A stretch of DNA of 64,000 nucleotides from Vibrio navarrensis (GCF_015767675.1 NZ_CP065217.1:2604001-2668000); one strand, 5' to 3'; positions 9,341 through 18,832 are shown, counted from the stretch's first letter. The notes: generated by a model from the sequence alone, not told the origin. Numbers and translations: made by a program.

Positions 9341-10069
9341 CTAGCTAAGCGTGGCTAAATCCCATTCAAATCGAGCAAATAGCTGCTTCCACACCGCGTC
9401 AACGCCCGCGCGAATCACCACCATTTGCTGAGTAAACGGATGGACAAAACGCAGCTCTGAAGCGTGCAATAACAACCTTGGCGCTGCAAATTCCTCGCGA
9501 AACAGCTTGTTGTGCTTGCCATCACCGTGGGTAGTGTCACCGACGATCGGATGACGCAAGTGCGCCATATGGCGTCTCAGTTGATGCTTGCGCCCTGTCT
9601 TCGGTTTTAACGCCATCAAGCAATAACGCGTAGTGGGGAATTTTCCGGTCGAATAAGGCACCTCAACACGGCACAGCGGCTGATAGTGTGTAATCGCTTC
9701 CTGCGCTTCTTTTTCTTGAGAGGCAAACTTATCGGCAATTTTGTCCAGCTCGACTTTGAGTGGGTAATCGAGCTCGCCCCCTTCCTCAATCCAACCGCGC
9801 ACAATCGCATGGTAAGTTTTCTCCATTGCTTGTCCGGCAAACATCGGCATCACCTGCGAGGCTACTTCAGAGGATAAAGCAAACATCAATACCCCCGATG
9901 TTGGGCGATCAAGACGATGCAACGGAAACACATGCTGACCCAGTTGATCACGCAGTGTCTGCATGACAAATTGCGTCTCATGCTTATCCAGCCAACTACG
10001 ATGCACCAACATACCTGCGGGTTTGTTAACCGCCACAAAGTGCTCGTCCTGATAAATTATCTCCAACAT
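9341..10069 (-). CDS. truC: tRNA pseudouridine(65) synthase TruC
   Basis: TruC isomerises uridine 65 in the tRNA acceptor/T-arm region. The 242-residue protein is an RluA-family synthase with the catalytic PLHRLDRPTSGVLMFA motif (Asp at about residue 54), an early VNKPAGMLVHRS segment, and the late KTGRKHQLRRHMAHL. Its ATG overlaps the stop of the YqcC-like gene by one base (TAATG), so the pair is translationally coupled. That arrangement is the same as yqcC-truC in enterobacteria. Confidence 0.95.
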   Translation of the reverse strand: MLEIIYQDEHFVAVNKPAGMLVHRSWLDKHETQFVMQTLRDQLGQHVFPLHRLDRPTSGVLMFALSSEVASQVMPMFAGQAMEKTYHAIVRGWIEEGGELDYPLKVELDKIADKFASQEKEAQEAITHYQPLCRVEVPYSTGKFPTTRYCLMALKPKTGRKHQLRRHMAHLRHPIVGDTTHGDGKHNKLFREEFAAPRLLLHASELRFVHPFTQQMVVIRAGVDAVWKQLFARFEWDLATLS

Positions 10070-10383
10070 TAACAGCTTACCTCATCAATTTTTCTCAGTA
10101 CGTCAATCACTCGATTGTGCTCTGGCTGCGCTTGCCACACCTGTTCAAAATAAGGGGTGATAGCAAAACCCGTTGGCGTCGCGCTTTGTGCATCGAGCAG
10201 CGCCTGCATTCGCGGGATAAAAATCCACTGTAACCATTGCTCTGGGGCCAAAGTATCCAGAGAAAAAGGTTCAACACTTTGCAACGCCTTGGCGGGCGGC
10301 ATGCGTTCTTGCCACAGTGCGACGGTTTTCAGCTCCGCTTGCAACTCAACCAATAAAGAGAGCAAAAGTGTGCGACTGGTCAT
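10069..10383 (-). CDS. YqcC family protein (DUF446)
   Basis: A small helical protein of 104 residues from the ATG at 10383. The family signature PPxxALxSxxPFxxDTLxxxQWLQWIFIPRM is visible as PPAKALQSVEPFSLDTLAPE followed by QWLQWIFIPRM. Its role is unknown, but it is consistently encoded just upstream of truC. Alternative in-frame starts at 10395 (ATG) and 10401 (GTG) would add four or six residues. AAGGTGAGG upstream could serve either ATG. Confidence 0.9.
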   Translation of the reverse strand: MTSRTLLLSLLVELQAELKTVALWQERMPPAKALQSVEPFSLDTLAPEQWLQWIFIPRMQALLDAQSATPTGFAITPYFEQVWQAQPEHNRVIDVLRKIDEVSC

Positions 10384-10461
10384 TAATCTTTCCATCCTCA
10401 CCTTGAATTAGCCGCGAATGATACCATCTAATGGGGAAAGAAAGTTAGGACATCAGTGTTA

Positions 10462-11499
10462 ATGGATACCATTCATACCCTTACTCAGTTGCTGCAAAAC
10501 AGCCACTGCGAGTACACCGTCTTTGATTTAGGACGCCGAATCAAAACCATCACCAATCACGATTTCGCTCACATTGAGCAAGGCGCGGCGGCCTACCCTT
10601 ATCCGCTGCAGAGAAAAGCGCATTTAGCCATTGCCTACTGGAACGAACAAAAACAACCGTGGGTGTGGTTTTTAAAGTTTGAACTCGATGAGCGCGGCTT
10701 GCTCAAACAAGCAGACATCGGCAACTTCATCAAATATATCATTGAGGCGATGGGTACTCGCTTATCGCAAGAAATGTCAGAAGAGCAGCAGCAAAAACTG
10801 GCGAATAACCCCTACACCTTCAAGCCAGCAGACGACAAAATGGCGGTATTTCATAGCCAACTTCGCGCTCAGCTCGACCTCCCAGCCAGCCAATACTATG
10901 AACACGCACAGGCTTATTTCGCCGGTTCATTGGGCTGGGATAATTGGCAAACTGTGGGTTTGCAAGGGATAACCGATCTCTGCGCCCGGCTGGATCGTGA
11001 GCAAAATGGCGTACTGGTGCGAAAAGCGCTCGCTCATCTGCCCAGTCAGCCACTGTACGCCTTGTTAGGTGCTTTGGAACACACTGAGCTACCCGACAAG
11101 CTGGCGGCCCGTTTAATTGACCTGACCCAATCGGCCCTTTCGCAGCCCAACCCAGATCTTTTTCTGATTTCCGCTTACGCCCGCGCCCTCGCAGGAGCGA
11201 GACCCTCAGAGATAAAACCGCTGTTGGAGACCATTTTATCCAGTGCCCGATTAAGCCACCAAGAAGTGTTAATTGGCATTGCTGGTCGCGCTTGGCACTG
11301 GCTCAGCGATAGCCAAACGGCGGAGCGCTTTTTGACCCGTTTGGCGCAAACAGGAAATCAGCTTCTGTTCAACCAGCTATTTGCTGATCTGGTGATGTTG
11401 CCAGAACTTCGCATGGTGCTATTGCCACTATTGCATTCAAGTCCAAGTGAAGAACTCTCCTCTGCACTACGCAAGCTGCAACAGGCAACGAAAGGATAA
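10462..11499 (+). CDS. DUF3549 family protein
   Basis: A 345-residue cytosolic protein of a family restricted to Vibrionaceae and relatives, with no known activity. It starts MDTIHTLTQLLQNSHCEYTV, has an N-terminal alpha/beta part, and an HEAT-like helical C-terminal half. A GTG at 10456 is an alternative start with better spacing from TTAGGA. It is followed six bases later by a DUF3301 gene, so they form an operon. Confidence 0.85.
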   Translation: MDTIHTLTQLLQNSHCEYTVFDLGRRIKTITNHDFAHIEQGAAAYPYPLQRKAHLAIAYWNEQKQPWVWFLKFELDERGLLKQADIGNFIKYIIEAMGTRLSQEMSEEQQQKLANNPYTFKPADDKMAVFHSQLRAQLDLPASQYYEHAQAYFAGSLGWDNWQTVGLQGITDLCARLDREQNGVLVRKALAHLPSQPLYALLGALEHTELPDKLAARLIDLTQSALSQPNPDLFLISAYARALAGARPSEIKPLLETILSSARLSHQEVLIGIAGRAWHWLSDSQTAERFLTRLAQTGNQLLFNQLFADLVMLPELRMVLLPLLHSSPSEELSSALRKLQQATKG

Positions 11500-11505
11500 C
11501 GTTAA

Positions 11506-11805
11506 ATGATGGGTGATCTTTTGGCCATTCTCGGCTTAGCGCTCTTTTGCTTTCTGTTTTGGCAACAACGGCAACAGTCGGAGCTAGCCAAATCAGCGAT
11601 TGTGCGCAAGTGTGAACAACTGGATTTGCAGCTCATCAGTGTGGCTTTTGGCGCGCATAAACTGAAAACGCCAGACGGTGTCTGGCGTTGGCATACAGTC
11701 TATCACTTTGAATTTTCATCGCTTGGTGATGATTGTTATCAAGGTCACCTCATCATGAGCGGTTTTAGGCCGCTGAACTTTTTCCTGCCACCACATCGGA
11801 TGTAA
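11506..11805 (+). CDS. DUF3301 family membrane-anchored protein
   Basis: A 99-residue protein with one N-terminal transmembrane segment (DLLAILGLALFCFLFWQQ) followed by a small soluble domain containing DGVWRWHTVYHFEFSS, diagnostic of DUF3301. Function is unknown. Its 3' end overlaps the convergent acetyltransferase gene by 41 bases, an unusually long tail-to-tail overlap. Confidence 0.85.
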   Translation: MMGDLLAILGLALFCFLFWQQRQQSELAKSAIVRKCEQLDLQLISVAFGAHKLKTPDGVWRWHTVYHFEFSSLGDDCYQGHLIMSGFRPLNFFLPPHRM

Positions 11806-12268
11806 ACAGCATCTGCCATGCTTCTTCTCGCTGGCCGCTTTGTGGCTGGCGATAGAAACCGAGTTTACTCAGCAGCGCGATTGCCGCCTTGTTGCTCGGT
11901 TTAACCCAAGCAGTGACTTGTTCAAGTTGCAAATCGTATACCGCTTTGGGCAGAAACGCTTTCAAAGTTTCCGTCGCAATCCCTTGGCCCCAATAGGCTT
12001 TGTCAAATAGAAACCCAAGTGTCGGCTGAGAATCAAGATCAGCGATATACACATGTCCCATGTATTCGCGATTGTAGTTATCCAAGACCGCCATGGCATG
12101 AATGTTGGGATCATTGAGCACTTTATCAAACAGCAGTTTCGCATTCGCGACCGTATAGGGCCCGCCTAACTCAGCGCGATTCTTCGCACAGCAATTGAGC
12201 ATGACAAACTCGAGCTTTAATGAATCATTGTAAGGAAGAAGCAGCGTTCTTCTGGTTACTATGGTCAC
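11765..12268 (-). CDS. GNAT family N-acetyltransferase (RimJ/RimL-like)
   Basis: The 167-residue protein has an acetyl-CoA-binding region FLFDKAYWGQGIATETLKAF and the late NKAAIALLSKLGFYR motif of RimJ/L-type acetyltransferases. The substrate is unknown. I choose the GTG at 12268 because AAGGA lies 6 bases upstream and homologues begin close to it. A longer frame from 12301 lacks a good site. The gene converges on the DUF3301 gene with overlapping 3' ends. Confidence 0.87.
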   Translation of the reverse strand: MTIVTRRTLLLPYNDSLKLEFVMLNCCAKNRAELGGPYTVANAKLLFDKVLNDPNIHAMAVLDNYNREYMGHVYIADLDSQPTLGFLFDKAYWGQGIATETLKAFLPKAVYDLQLEQVTAWVKPSNKAAIALLSKLGFYRQPQSGQREEAWQMLFTSDVVAGKSSAA

Positions 12269-12446
12269 ATCGTATCCTTGATAGCCTTGACATCGGCACA
12301 CTAAGCGGCCGTGAGTGTCAAAAGAGAGAAGCCGAAATTAAACCAACTTGCACAATAGGTTATTGATCCAGATTGTTTTTTAGACGTTGTTTGTGAATTT
12401 TTTATAAGAGGCCAAACCATTGGTTCGGCTTAAAGGGCTGGGGATA

Positions 12447-12478
12447 AGAAAAGCCCCGATACAGAGTATCGGGGCTAT
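12447..12478 (-). terminator. Terminator of the CsrB RNA
   Basis: On the minus strand GCCCCGATAC / GTATCGGGGC forms a 10-bp stem with a 3-base loop, followed by TTTTCTT. Confidence 0.9.
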
Positions 12479-12848
12479 AGTCTTACTCGCAGCAGTCCGG
12501 CTACTAATAATGCTCCCTGCATCATCCATAATAGTGGCTGAATCCTTCAGCTATTCCTTACGTCGCCGTCCTAGCGGTGTCCTGTGTCTTCCCGACTGCT
12601 AACATTCCTCGTTAGCGCACATCACTTGTTCCCTGAGCGGTGTCCCTTGCTTCATCCTGAAGCGGTCCTTACCTCAATCCTTAGAGGGGTCCATTGTCAT
12701 TCCTTGCTCACTAACATCCTATTAGTGATTGCGTCCGTACAATGTCCTGCGCTCCTTGCTTGATTCCTCTTCCTGAGCAACCAAATCGTCATCCTGACGA
12801 TAACCAAGTCCTTGGCGTTTCCTGTTCCGTGTCAGCATCCTTCCGACA
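12447..12848 (-). ncRNA. csrB: CsrB-family regulatory RNA that sequesters CsrA
   Basis: No protein is encoded in this ~400-base minus-strand interval. On that strand about 28 GGA trinucleotides occur, at least 18 of them AGGA. Many are displayed in loops of short perfect hairpins, for example GCTGAAGGATTCAGC, GCTTCAGGATGAAGC and ATCGTCAGGATGACGAT. This is the hallmark of CsrB/CsrC RNAs, which bind many CsrA dimers and relieve CsrA repression. It ends at a strong terminator, has a sigma70-like promoter, and carries a VarA/UvrY-type palindrome about 160 bases upstream. Vibrios have several paralogues (B, C, D), and which one this is cannot be told here. Confidence 0.92.
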
Positions 12849-12854
12849 AGGCCT

Positions 12855-12882
12855 AATTTACCTTTTTTCCTTATCGGAGCAA
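12855..12882 (-). promoter_or_regulatory. Promoter of the CsrB RNA
   Basis: On the minus strand TTGCTC (12882-12877) and TAAATT (12860-12855) are 16 bases apart. The predicted start is the G near 12847 (GTCGGAAGGATG), as in other csrB genes, which begin with a GTCG-like sequence. Confidence 0.6.
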
Positions 12883-13007
12883 TCGTTTAACTAAGAAAAA
12901 ACACCATGATATCCATTACATTTCATTTACAACCTTTTATTATCAGTAAGTTACCATAGAACATTCATGAAATGACGTACGCTGAATTCGCTTTTTCTTA
13001 CAAAGCG

Positions 13008-13025
13008 TGTGAGATATCTCTTACA
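13008..13025. promoter_or_regulatory. VarA/GacA/UvrY-type response-regulator box
   Basis: TGTGAGATATCTCTTACA matches the known TGTAAG-N6-CTTACA palindrome with one change in the left arm. It lies about 160-178 bases upstream of the CsrB start, the usual distance for this activator site, so the VarS/VarA system very likely controls the RNA. Confidence 0.8.
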
Positions 13026-13104
13026 AGCAATTACCGAAATTGCCATTCGCCAAACGCTAAACCTCAACGTATGATGAGGGATATATCGTTATTAGAGACC
13101 GATT

Positions 13105-13407
13105 ATGTTAACTCAAGACGTTACCGAACAGTTGCAAGCCGTGCTGGAGCAGTTGCAACAACAAGGCAAAGAGCCTACCGTCGCCCTAGTGCGAGCGCGC
13201 ATGAACACGTTAGTGCCGATGCCTGCCCTAATCGCCGCAATCAAAAGTTGGAAGAGTGCCCAGCGCGTACCCAAAGTGGAAGTGGCAGCGTCTCAAACAG
13301 AAACCGACCAAGCCGAACGTATTGCCCAATTGGAAAAAAACGTGGCCGAACTGGCCGCGCGTCTTACTTCTCTAGAGGCACAACTCAACACGGGGACAAG
13401 CGCATGA
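13105..13407 (+). CDS. KfrA_N-like DNA-binding protein, small
   Basis: A 100-residue protein. The N-terminal half ([20 protein letters not shown]) resembles the KfrA/replication-region DNA-binding N-domain. The C-terminal half (about 63-95) is a heptad coiled coil, [20 protein letters not shown]. The stop overlaps the start of the YaiI-like gene as ATGA, so the two are co-translated. The CsrB RNA promoter lies upstream and divergent. Function is otherwise unknown. Confidence 0.75.
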   Translation: MLTQDVTEQLQAVLEQLQQQGKEPTVALVRARMNTLVPMPALIAAIKSWKSAQRVPKVEVAASQTETDQAERIAQLEKNVAELAARLTSLEAQLNTGTSA

Positions 13408-13847
13408 AACTTTGGGTTGATGCGGACGCCTGTCCGAAAGTGATTCGTGAGACCATCGTCCGCGCCGCAGAGCGCACCGGCGTTGAGTGCACCTTTATCG
13501 CCAATCATGTGGTGCCTGTACCCAAAAGGCAAAATATCCACTCCATTCAAGTTCCAGCTGGATTTGATATTGCTGACAATGAGATAGTCAAACGCACCGA
13601 AGCGGGTGATTTGGTGATTACGTCAGACATTCCACTGGCTGATGAGGTGATCAGTAAAGGCGCGCTGGCATTAAGCTCCAGAGGTGAGCTCTACACCAAC
13701 GACACCATCAAGGCGCGGCTTAATATCCGCGATTTTATGGACACCATGCGCTCAAGCGGTATCCAAACGGGTGGACCAGCGGCACTGTCGCAAACCGAAC
13801 GACGCGAGTTTGCCAATCATCTCGACAGAATTTTGGCCAAGCGCTGA
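13404..13847 (+). CDS. YaiI/YqxD family protein (UPF0178)
   Basis: A 147-residue PIN-like domain protein with the family N-terminus [18 protein letters not shown] and conserved acidic residues in DIADNEIV and [13 protein letters not shown]. This suggests a nuclease-type fold, but no activity is established. The ATG is chosen because it overlaps the upstream stop by four bases and fits homologues exactly. A long in-frame extension upstream is spurious. Confidence 0.9.
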   Translation: MKLWVDADACPKVIRETIVRAAERTGVECTFIANHVVPVPKRQNIHSIQVPAGFDIADNEIVKRTEAGDLVITSDIPLADEVISKGALALSSRGELYTNDTIKARLNIRDFMDTMRSSGIQTGGPAALSQTERREFANHLDRILAKR

Positions 13848-13876
13848 ATCAATGCGAAGCGCTGCTTCAATGAGAA

Positions 13877-13910
13877 TAAAAAAAGCCTGCGAAATTGCAG
13901 GCTTTTTCTT
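13877..13910. terminator. Bidirectional terminator
   Basis: AAAAAAAGCCTGC and GCAGGCTTTTT form an A/T-flanked stem between two convergent genes, so it works on both strands. Confidence 0.9.
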
Positions 13911-13922
13911 TCGTTCAGCGCG

Positions 13923-15509
13923 TTAAGGCGTGTAGTACGTCGCTGCGCCCGGACCAACAGGCAGGCCAAAGACGAACACCCACACGTAGAAGAGCAAGCT
14001 CCAACCAACAATGAACACTAAGGAGTACGGCAGCATTACCGCAATCAAGGTACCGATGCCAAGGTTCTTCATATAGCGGGTGGCAACGGCAAGGATCAAG
14101 CCAAAGTAGCTCATCATTGGCGTGATGATGTTCGTGGTCGAGTCACCGATACGGTAAGCGGCCTGAATCACTTCTGGCGCATAACCCACCAGCATCAGCA
14201 TAGGTACGAAAATGGGTGCAGTCACGGCCCATTGCGCAGAGGCTGAGCCAATCATCAGGTTGATAAAACCACACATCAAGATGAAGGCAAAAAACAGCAT
14301 TGGACCGGTTAAGCCAATCTCTTGCAGGAATTCTGCGCCCGCAACGGCAAACACTTGACCAAAGTTAGTCCATTTAAAGAAGGCAACAAACTGCGCGGCA
14401 AAGAATACCAGCACGATGTACATGCCCATCGACGACATCGATTTCGACATCGCATTGATCACATCACGGTCGCTTTTCATCGTGCCGACGACTTTACCGT
14501 AGACAAATCCCGGTACGGCGAAGAAGACGAAAATGAACGCGACGATGCTTTTCAAAAATGGGGAGCCAGCAATCGTGCCCGCATCAGAGCGCAGAATGCC
14601 GTCGGCAGGAACCACGGTCCACGCCAAAAGTGCCGAGACCACCAGCGTTGCCAGACCTGCAAGCTTAAGGGCTTTTTTCTCCAGCGCCGTCAATGAGCCC
14701 ATTTTGTCTTGGCTAAGATCTTCTGAGGCCTCTTCATCGTTGTATTTGCCCAGTTTTGGCTCGACGATTTTCTCTGTCACGAACGCGCCCAAACCCGCAA
14801 TCACAAACGTCGAGACAAACATGAAGTACCAGTTGACTTCCGGACCAACGGTGTAACTCGGATCAATCATTTGTGCAGCGGTTTCGGTAATGCCCGACAG
14901 CAGTGGATCCACGGTACCAATCAACAGGTTTGCCGAGTAACCACCCGACACACCGGCAAATGCCGCAGCGAGGCCCGCCAATGGATGACGACCAAGAGAA
15001 TGGAATAACATTGCTGCCAGTGGGATTAAGACCACGTAGCCAAGCTCAGAAGCGGTGTTGGAGATGATGCCCGCGAATACCACCGTGACCGTCACCATCC
15101 GCTTTGAGGCACCCATGACCAGACCACGCATTGCCGCAGACAATAAACCCGAATATTCGGCAATCGCCACACCCAGCATCGCCACCAGAACCGTCCCTAG
15201 TGGCGCAAAGCCAACAAAGTTTTTCACCAGATTGGTGACGATCAGTTCAAGACCATCCGCATTGAGCAGGCTGACCACGTGGATCATGCCATCGGCGGCG
15301 CGACCTTTCGCACCTTCTGGGCGAGGGTCGACAACAGAAACCTCGAAATAGCCGGCAATGCCAGATGAAATTAAGATCGCCAAACAGAAAAGGGCAAATA
15401 GAGTGATGGGATGGGGTAGCAAGTTCCCCAAATATTCCACCGAATCAAGAAAACGCGTAAACAGCGACTTCTTTGGTGAAGAGTGATTTATTGAAGCAGA
15501 TGAACTCAT
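13923..15509 (-). CDS. AbgT family transporter
   Basis: A 528-residue inner-membrane protein of the AbgT family, whose members import p-aminobenzoyl-glutamate or export sulfonamides and p-aminobenzoate. About nine or more hydrophobic segments are visible. The family motifs appear as LGVAIAEYSGLLSAAMR, NLLIGTVDPLLSG and YRIGDSTTNIITPMMSYFGL. A short cytosolic N-terminus precedes the first helix. It is transcribed alone, with a long AT-rich upstream region. Substrate direction cannot be told from sequence. Confidence 0.92.
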   Translation of the reverse strand: MSSSASINHSSPKKSLFTRFLDSVEYLGNLLPHPITLFALFCLAILISSGIAGYFEVSVVDPRPEGAKGRAADGMIHVVSLLNADGLELIVTNLVKNFVGFAPLGTVLVAMLGVAIAEYSGLLSAAMRGLVMGASKRMVTVTVVFAGIISNTASELGYVVLIPLAAMLFHSLGRHPLAGLAAAFAGVSGGYSANLLIGTVDPLLSGITETAAQMIDPSYTVGPEVNWYFMFVSTFVIAGLGAFVTEKIVEPKLGKYNDEEASEDLSQDKMGSLTALEKKALKLAGLATLVVSALLAWTVVPADGILRSDAGTIAGSPFLKSIVAFIFVFFAVPGFVYGKVVGTMKSDRDVINAMSKSMSSMGMYIVLVFFAAQFVAFFKWTNFGQVFAVAGAEFLQEIGLTGPMLFFAFILMCGFINLMIGSASAQWAVTAPIFVPMLMLVGYAPEVIQAAYRIGDSTTNIITPMMSYFGLILAVATRYMKNLGIGTLIAVMLPYSLVFIVGWSLLFYVWVFVFGLPVGPGAATYYTP

Positions 15510-15761
15510 CTGTTCCCTCCTTGTAGTTTTTCCTGAGCAAATGTGACAGAAATGTCAAAATCTGGCGCAGGGTACTTGAGCAAGGAGGGAAATAAAAATT
15601 ACAAATGTTACAATTTATTGCAAAATAGCCGTATTTATAACCAGATTGTGACCCAAAAATGGTCGCATCATCTATAAAACAAATATTTACCAGAATTATA
15701 ATCAAGAGAAAATCATTACTGCGTGCGATATCTGTTTACAACTAACCATTTGATACTTAGC

Positions 15762-15887
15762 CTACTTTTGCACCGCTTTAAAACGAGGATTGGATTTGCA
15801 AATCACATACAAGCGCCCTCTGCGTTTGACGATTTGGCAATCAGGGTGGCGGCTTTTGGCACTTTTCAGCGACGATAATACTTTCAT
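15762..15887 (-). CDS. rpmJ: Alternative (zinc-free) ribosomal protein L36
   Basis: A 41-residue L36 paralogue: [20 protein letters not shown] then [17 protein letters not shown]. Only two scattered cysteines remain, so the zinc ribbon of the standard L36 is lost. It follows the L31 type B gene with one base between them, and both are probably expressed in zinc starvation to spare zinc. The start is set by family length. Confidence 0.92.
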   Translation of the reverse strand: MKVLSSLKSAKSRHPDCQIVKRRGRLYVICKSNPRFKAVQK

Positions 15888-15888
15888 G

Positions 15889-16152
15889 TTACTGCTCCGT
15901 TTCTTTGTTAAATTGGCCAAAACGACGGTTGAAATTCGCCACTCGACCCTCTTTTTGCACCACACGCTGCTTGCCGGTGTAAAACGGATGTGATTCCGAT
16001 GACACCTCAATGGTGAAATAGGGGTACGTCTGGCCATCTTCCCACTCAATGGTGCGATCGGTTTGCAATGTTGACCCGATCAAGAAATATTTATCGACGC
16101 TGGTGTCATGAAACACCACTTGGCGGTATTGAGGATGGATTCCCGGTTTCAT
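15889..16152 (-). CDS. rpmE2: Ribosomal protein L31 type B (zinc-independent)
   Basis: The 87-residue product starts [18 protein letters not shown] and contains [20 protein letters not shown]. It lacks the CxxC pair of zinc-binding L31, which defines the type B paralogue (YkgM). A Zur-like palindrome lies about 20 bases upstream, and the alternative L36 gene is downstream. The pair replaces zinc-bearing ribosomal proteins when zinc is scarce. Confidence 0.95.
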   Translation of the reverse strand: MKPGIHPQYRQVVFHDTSVDKYFLIGSTLQTDRTIEWEDGQTYPYFTIEVSSESHPFYTGKQRVVQKEGRVANFNRRFGQFNKETEQ

Positions 16153-16171
16153 TTAATTTCCTTCGCAATTA

Positions 16172-16192
16172 AGTGTTACAATATAACATAAC
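16172..16192. promoter_or_regulatory. Probable Zur operator
   Basis: GTGTTACAATATAACATAAC closely matches the gammaproteobacterial Zur box built around GTTATAATATAAC. It sits directly upstream of rpmE2-rpmJ and about 90 bases upstream of the divergent trmO gene. Confidence 0.75.
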
Positions 16193-16276
16193 AAATGATA
16201 GTTATTATCAAAAAGAGTTGCAAGTAAAAAAGTGTGGTAGCTTTGCTCCATTCTCTATTCAGCCGCCACAAACGCT

Positions 16277-16972
16277 ATGTACACCATCGAACCCATCGGT
16301 ATTATCCAAAGCCCATATAAAGAAAAATTTGCCGTCCCTCGTCAGCCAAGGTTGGTGCCTGCAGCCAGTGCCAGAGTCAAACTGAGTGGCACGGCCAATA
16401 GCCCAGAAGCGGTCAGAGGAATAGAGCAGTTCTCACACCTTTGGCTGCTGTTTCTGTTTGATCAAAACCTTGAAGCTGGCTGGAAGCCGACTGTGCGTCC
16501 ACCGCGTTTAGGGGGCAATGAACGGGTTGGCGTGTTTGCTTCGCGTTCAACGTTTCGCCCCAATGGCATCGGCATGTCAGCCGTCGAGCTTAAAGGCGTG
16601 AGCAAACAGGGCGAGCAGATCTATCTTGAGTTGGGGAGTGTCGATCTGGTTGATGGTACGCCAATTGTCGATATCAAACCCTACATCCCCTACTCCGATT
16701 CCATTCCCGAGGCACTGGGTGGGTACGCAGAACAAGCGCCCGAACAGGCTTTGGTGCAATTTAGCGCCCAGGCAGAACAGACGCTGCAAAAGAGAGCCAC
16801 TGGCGCACACGAGCGTGACGTTATCGCTCAGGTTTTAGCGCAAGATCCGCGCCCGGCTTATAAGAAAAATCGCGCCGATGAGAAGCAATACGCGGTAAAT
16901 TTGTTCGATTTGAACGTGAAATTTATCGTAACCGACAAGTTAGTGACGGTTACCTCTATCGAAGGCTTTTGA
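16277..16972 (+). CDS. trmO: tRNA (N6-threonylcarbamoyladenosine(37)-N6)-methyltransferase
   Basis: TrmO (TsaA/YaeB) methylates t6A37 of threonine tRNAs with SAM. The 231-residue protein has the family segments IEPIGIIQSPYKEKFAVPRQ, GIEQFSHLWLLFLF and GVFASRSTFRPNGIGMS. Near the C-terminus it has DPRPAYKKN. It lies divergent from rpmE2 and 89 bases before proS, the same neighbourhood as yaeB-proS in enterobacteria. Confidence 0.95.
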   Translation: MYTIEPIGIIQSPYKEKFAVPRQPRLVPAASARVKLSGTANSPEAVRGIEQFSHLWLLFLFDQNLEAGWKPTVRPPRLGGNERVGVFASRSTFRPNGIGMSAVELKGVSKQGEQIYLELGSVDLVDGTPIVDIKPYIPYSDSIPEALGGYAEQAPEQALVQFSAQAEQTLQKRATGAHERDVIAQVLAQDPRPAYKKNRADEKQYAVNLFDLNVKFIVTDKLVTVTSIEGF

Positions 16973-17061
16973 CATTGAGCAATGGCTGATATCATAGTCA
17001 GCTTAATTTTACTCCCTCTTTGGTGAGGGGCTTTTAAACATGATGAAACGGATACCATAGA

Positions 17062-18777
17062 ATGCGTACCAGTAAATATCTTCTTTCTACTCTGAAGGAG
17101 ACTCCAAACGACGCAGAAGTAGTGAGCCACCAGCTCATGCTACGTGCAGGTATGATCCGTAAGCTGGCTTCAGGTCTATATACTTGGCTGCCTACCGGTC
17201 TGCGTGTGCTGCGTAAAGTCGAAAACATCGTTCGTCAAGAGATCGACAATGCAGGTGCAATCGAAACCTTGATGCCCGTTGTGCAGCCGTTTGAACTATG
17301 GGAAGAGACAGGCCGCTCTGAAAAAATGGGCCCGGAACTGCTTCGCTTTACTGATCGCCATGTTCGTCCGTTTGTTCTAAGCCCGACCGCAGAAGAAGTG
17401 ATTACCGCGTTGGTTCGCAACGAAGTGAGCTCGTACAAGCAGCTTCCTCTCAATCTGTACCAGATCCAGACCAAATTCCGCGATGAGCGTCGTCCACGTT
17501 TTGGTGTGATGCGTGCACGTGAATTTTGCATGATGGATGCGTACAGCTTCGATATCGACAAAGCTGGCTTAGAAAAATCTTACCAAGCGATGCACGATGC
17601 TTACTGTAAAGCATTCGACCGCATGGGCCTTGAGTACCGTCCAGTACTCGCAGACTCAGGTGCGATCGGTGGTAACGGCTCTCAAGAGTTCCACGTACTG
17701 GCTGAAAGTGGTGAAGACCTCATCGCCTTCTCGACTGAATCCGATTACGCCGCCAACATCGAGAAAGCAGAAGCCGTCGCTCCTGCGGTTGAGCGTGCAG
17801 CGCCAACTCAAGAGATGACGCTAGTAGATACGCCAAACGCCAAAACCATCGCTGAACTGGTTGAACAGCACGGTATCGCAATCGAGAAAACCGTTAAGAC
17901 GCTATTCGTTAAAGCGTCGGACGCAATTGAAGCGCCTATCGTTGCACTGATCATCCGTGGTGACCACGAACTCAACGAAATCAAAGCAGAAAACCTTGCT
18001 GAAGTTGCAACGCCTTTAGAGATGGCAACGGAAGAAGAGATGCGTGAACTGATTGGTGCCGGTGCAGGTTCTCTTGGCCCTGTCGGCCTTAAGTTACCAT
18101 TTATCGTTGACCGCTCGGTTGCTGTCATGAGCGATTTCGGCGCGGGCGCAAACATCGATGGCAAACACTACTTCGGTATTAACTGGGGTCGTGATGTAGA
18201 GCTTGGCCAAGTTGCTGACCTCCGTAACGTCGTCGAAGGCGATCCAAGCCCATGTGGAAAAGGCACATTGATGCTCAAACGTGGTATCGAAGTGGGTCAC
18301 ATTTTCCAACTCGGCAATGTCTACTCTGAAGCGATGAACTGTGGCGTGCTCGATTCCAACGGTAAAAACGTCATCCTAGAGATGGGTTGTTACGGTATCG
18401 GTGTTTCTCGCGTTGTTGCAGCGGCTATCGAACAAAACAACGACAAATACGGCATCATTTGGCCAGACGCACTCGCGCCTTTCCAAGTCGCTATTGTACC
18501 AATGAACATGCACAAATCTGAGCGCGTTCAAGAAGCGGCTGAAAAGCTTTACGCTGAACTGACCGCTATGGGTATCGAAGTGCTGTTCGATGACCGTAAA
18601 GAGCGCCCAGGTGTGATGTTCTCTGATATGGAACTGATCGGTATCCCTCACACTATCGTGATTGGCGATCGCAGCATGGACGAAGGTCACTTCGAATATA
18701 AAAACCGTCGTTCTGGTGAAAAAACACCAGTAGCGATGGCCGATATCGTTGAGCATATCAAAGCGCAACTGAAATAA
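17062..18777 (+). CDS. proS: Prolyl-tRNA synthetase (bacterial type, with editing domain)
   Basis: ProS charges tRNA-Pro in the cytosol. The 571-residue protein has class II motif 1 ([20 protein letters not shown]), motif 2 ([19 protein letters not shown]) and motif 3 ([15 protein letters not shown]). The editing insertion lies between motifs 2 and 3 (about residues 225-400). The C-terminal anticodon-binding domain contains [16 protein letters not shown]. It is followed by a terminator. Confidence 0.98.
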   Translation: MRTSKYLLSTLKETPNDAEVVSHQLMLRAGMIRKLASGLYTWLPTGLRVLRKVENIVRQEIDNAGAIETLMPVVQPFELWEETGRSEKMGPELLRFTDRHVRPFVLSPTAEEVITALVRNEVSSYKQLPLNLYQIQTKFRDERRPRFGVMRAREFCMMDAYSFDIDKAGLEKSYQAMHDAYCKAFDRMGLEYRPVLADSGAIGGNGSQEFHVLAESGEDLIAFSTESDYAANIEKAEAVAPAVERAAPTQEMTLVDTPNAKTIAELVEQHGIAIEKTVKTLFVKASDAIEAPIVALIIRGDHELNEIKAENLAEVATPLEMATEEEMRELIGAGAGSLGPVGLKLPFIVDRSVAVMSDFGAGANIDGKHYFGINWGRDVELGQVADLRNVVEGDPSPCGKGTLMLKRGIEVGHIFQLGNVYSEAMNCGVLDSNGKNVILEMGCYGIGVSRVVAAAIEQNNDKYGIIWPDALAPFQVAIVPMNMHKSERVQEAAEKLYAELTAMGIEVLFDDRKERPGVMFSDMELIGIPHTIVIGDRSMDEGHFEYKNRRSGEKTPVAMADIVEHIKAQLK

Positions 18778-18798
18778 GCTTGCTGACGAAGAGTTGAG

Positions 18799-18832
18799 AA
18801 AAGGGGATTGGCCAAGCCACTCCCCTTTTTAT
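18799..18832 (+). terminator. Intrinsic terminator after proS
   Basis: AAAAGGGGA and TCCCCTTTTT form a 9-bp stem with a 13-base loop and a T-run, starting about 20 bases after the proS stop. Confidence 0.85.

Noticed and set aside
12972..13847. 291-codon ORF in frame with YaiI
   Set aside because: The upstream part reads through the CsrB control region and the overlapping KfrA-like gene; the real start is the ATG at 13404.
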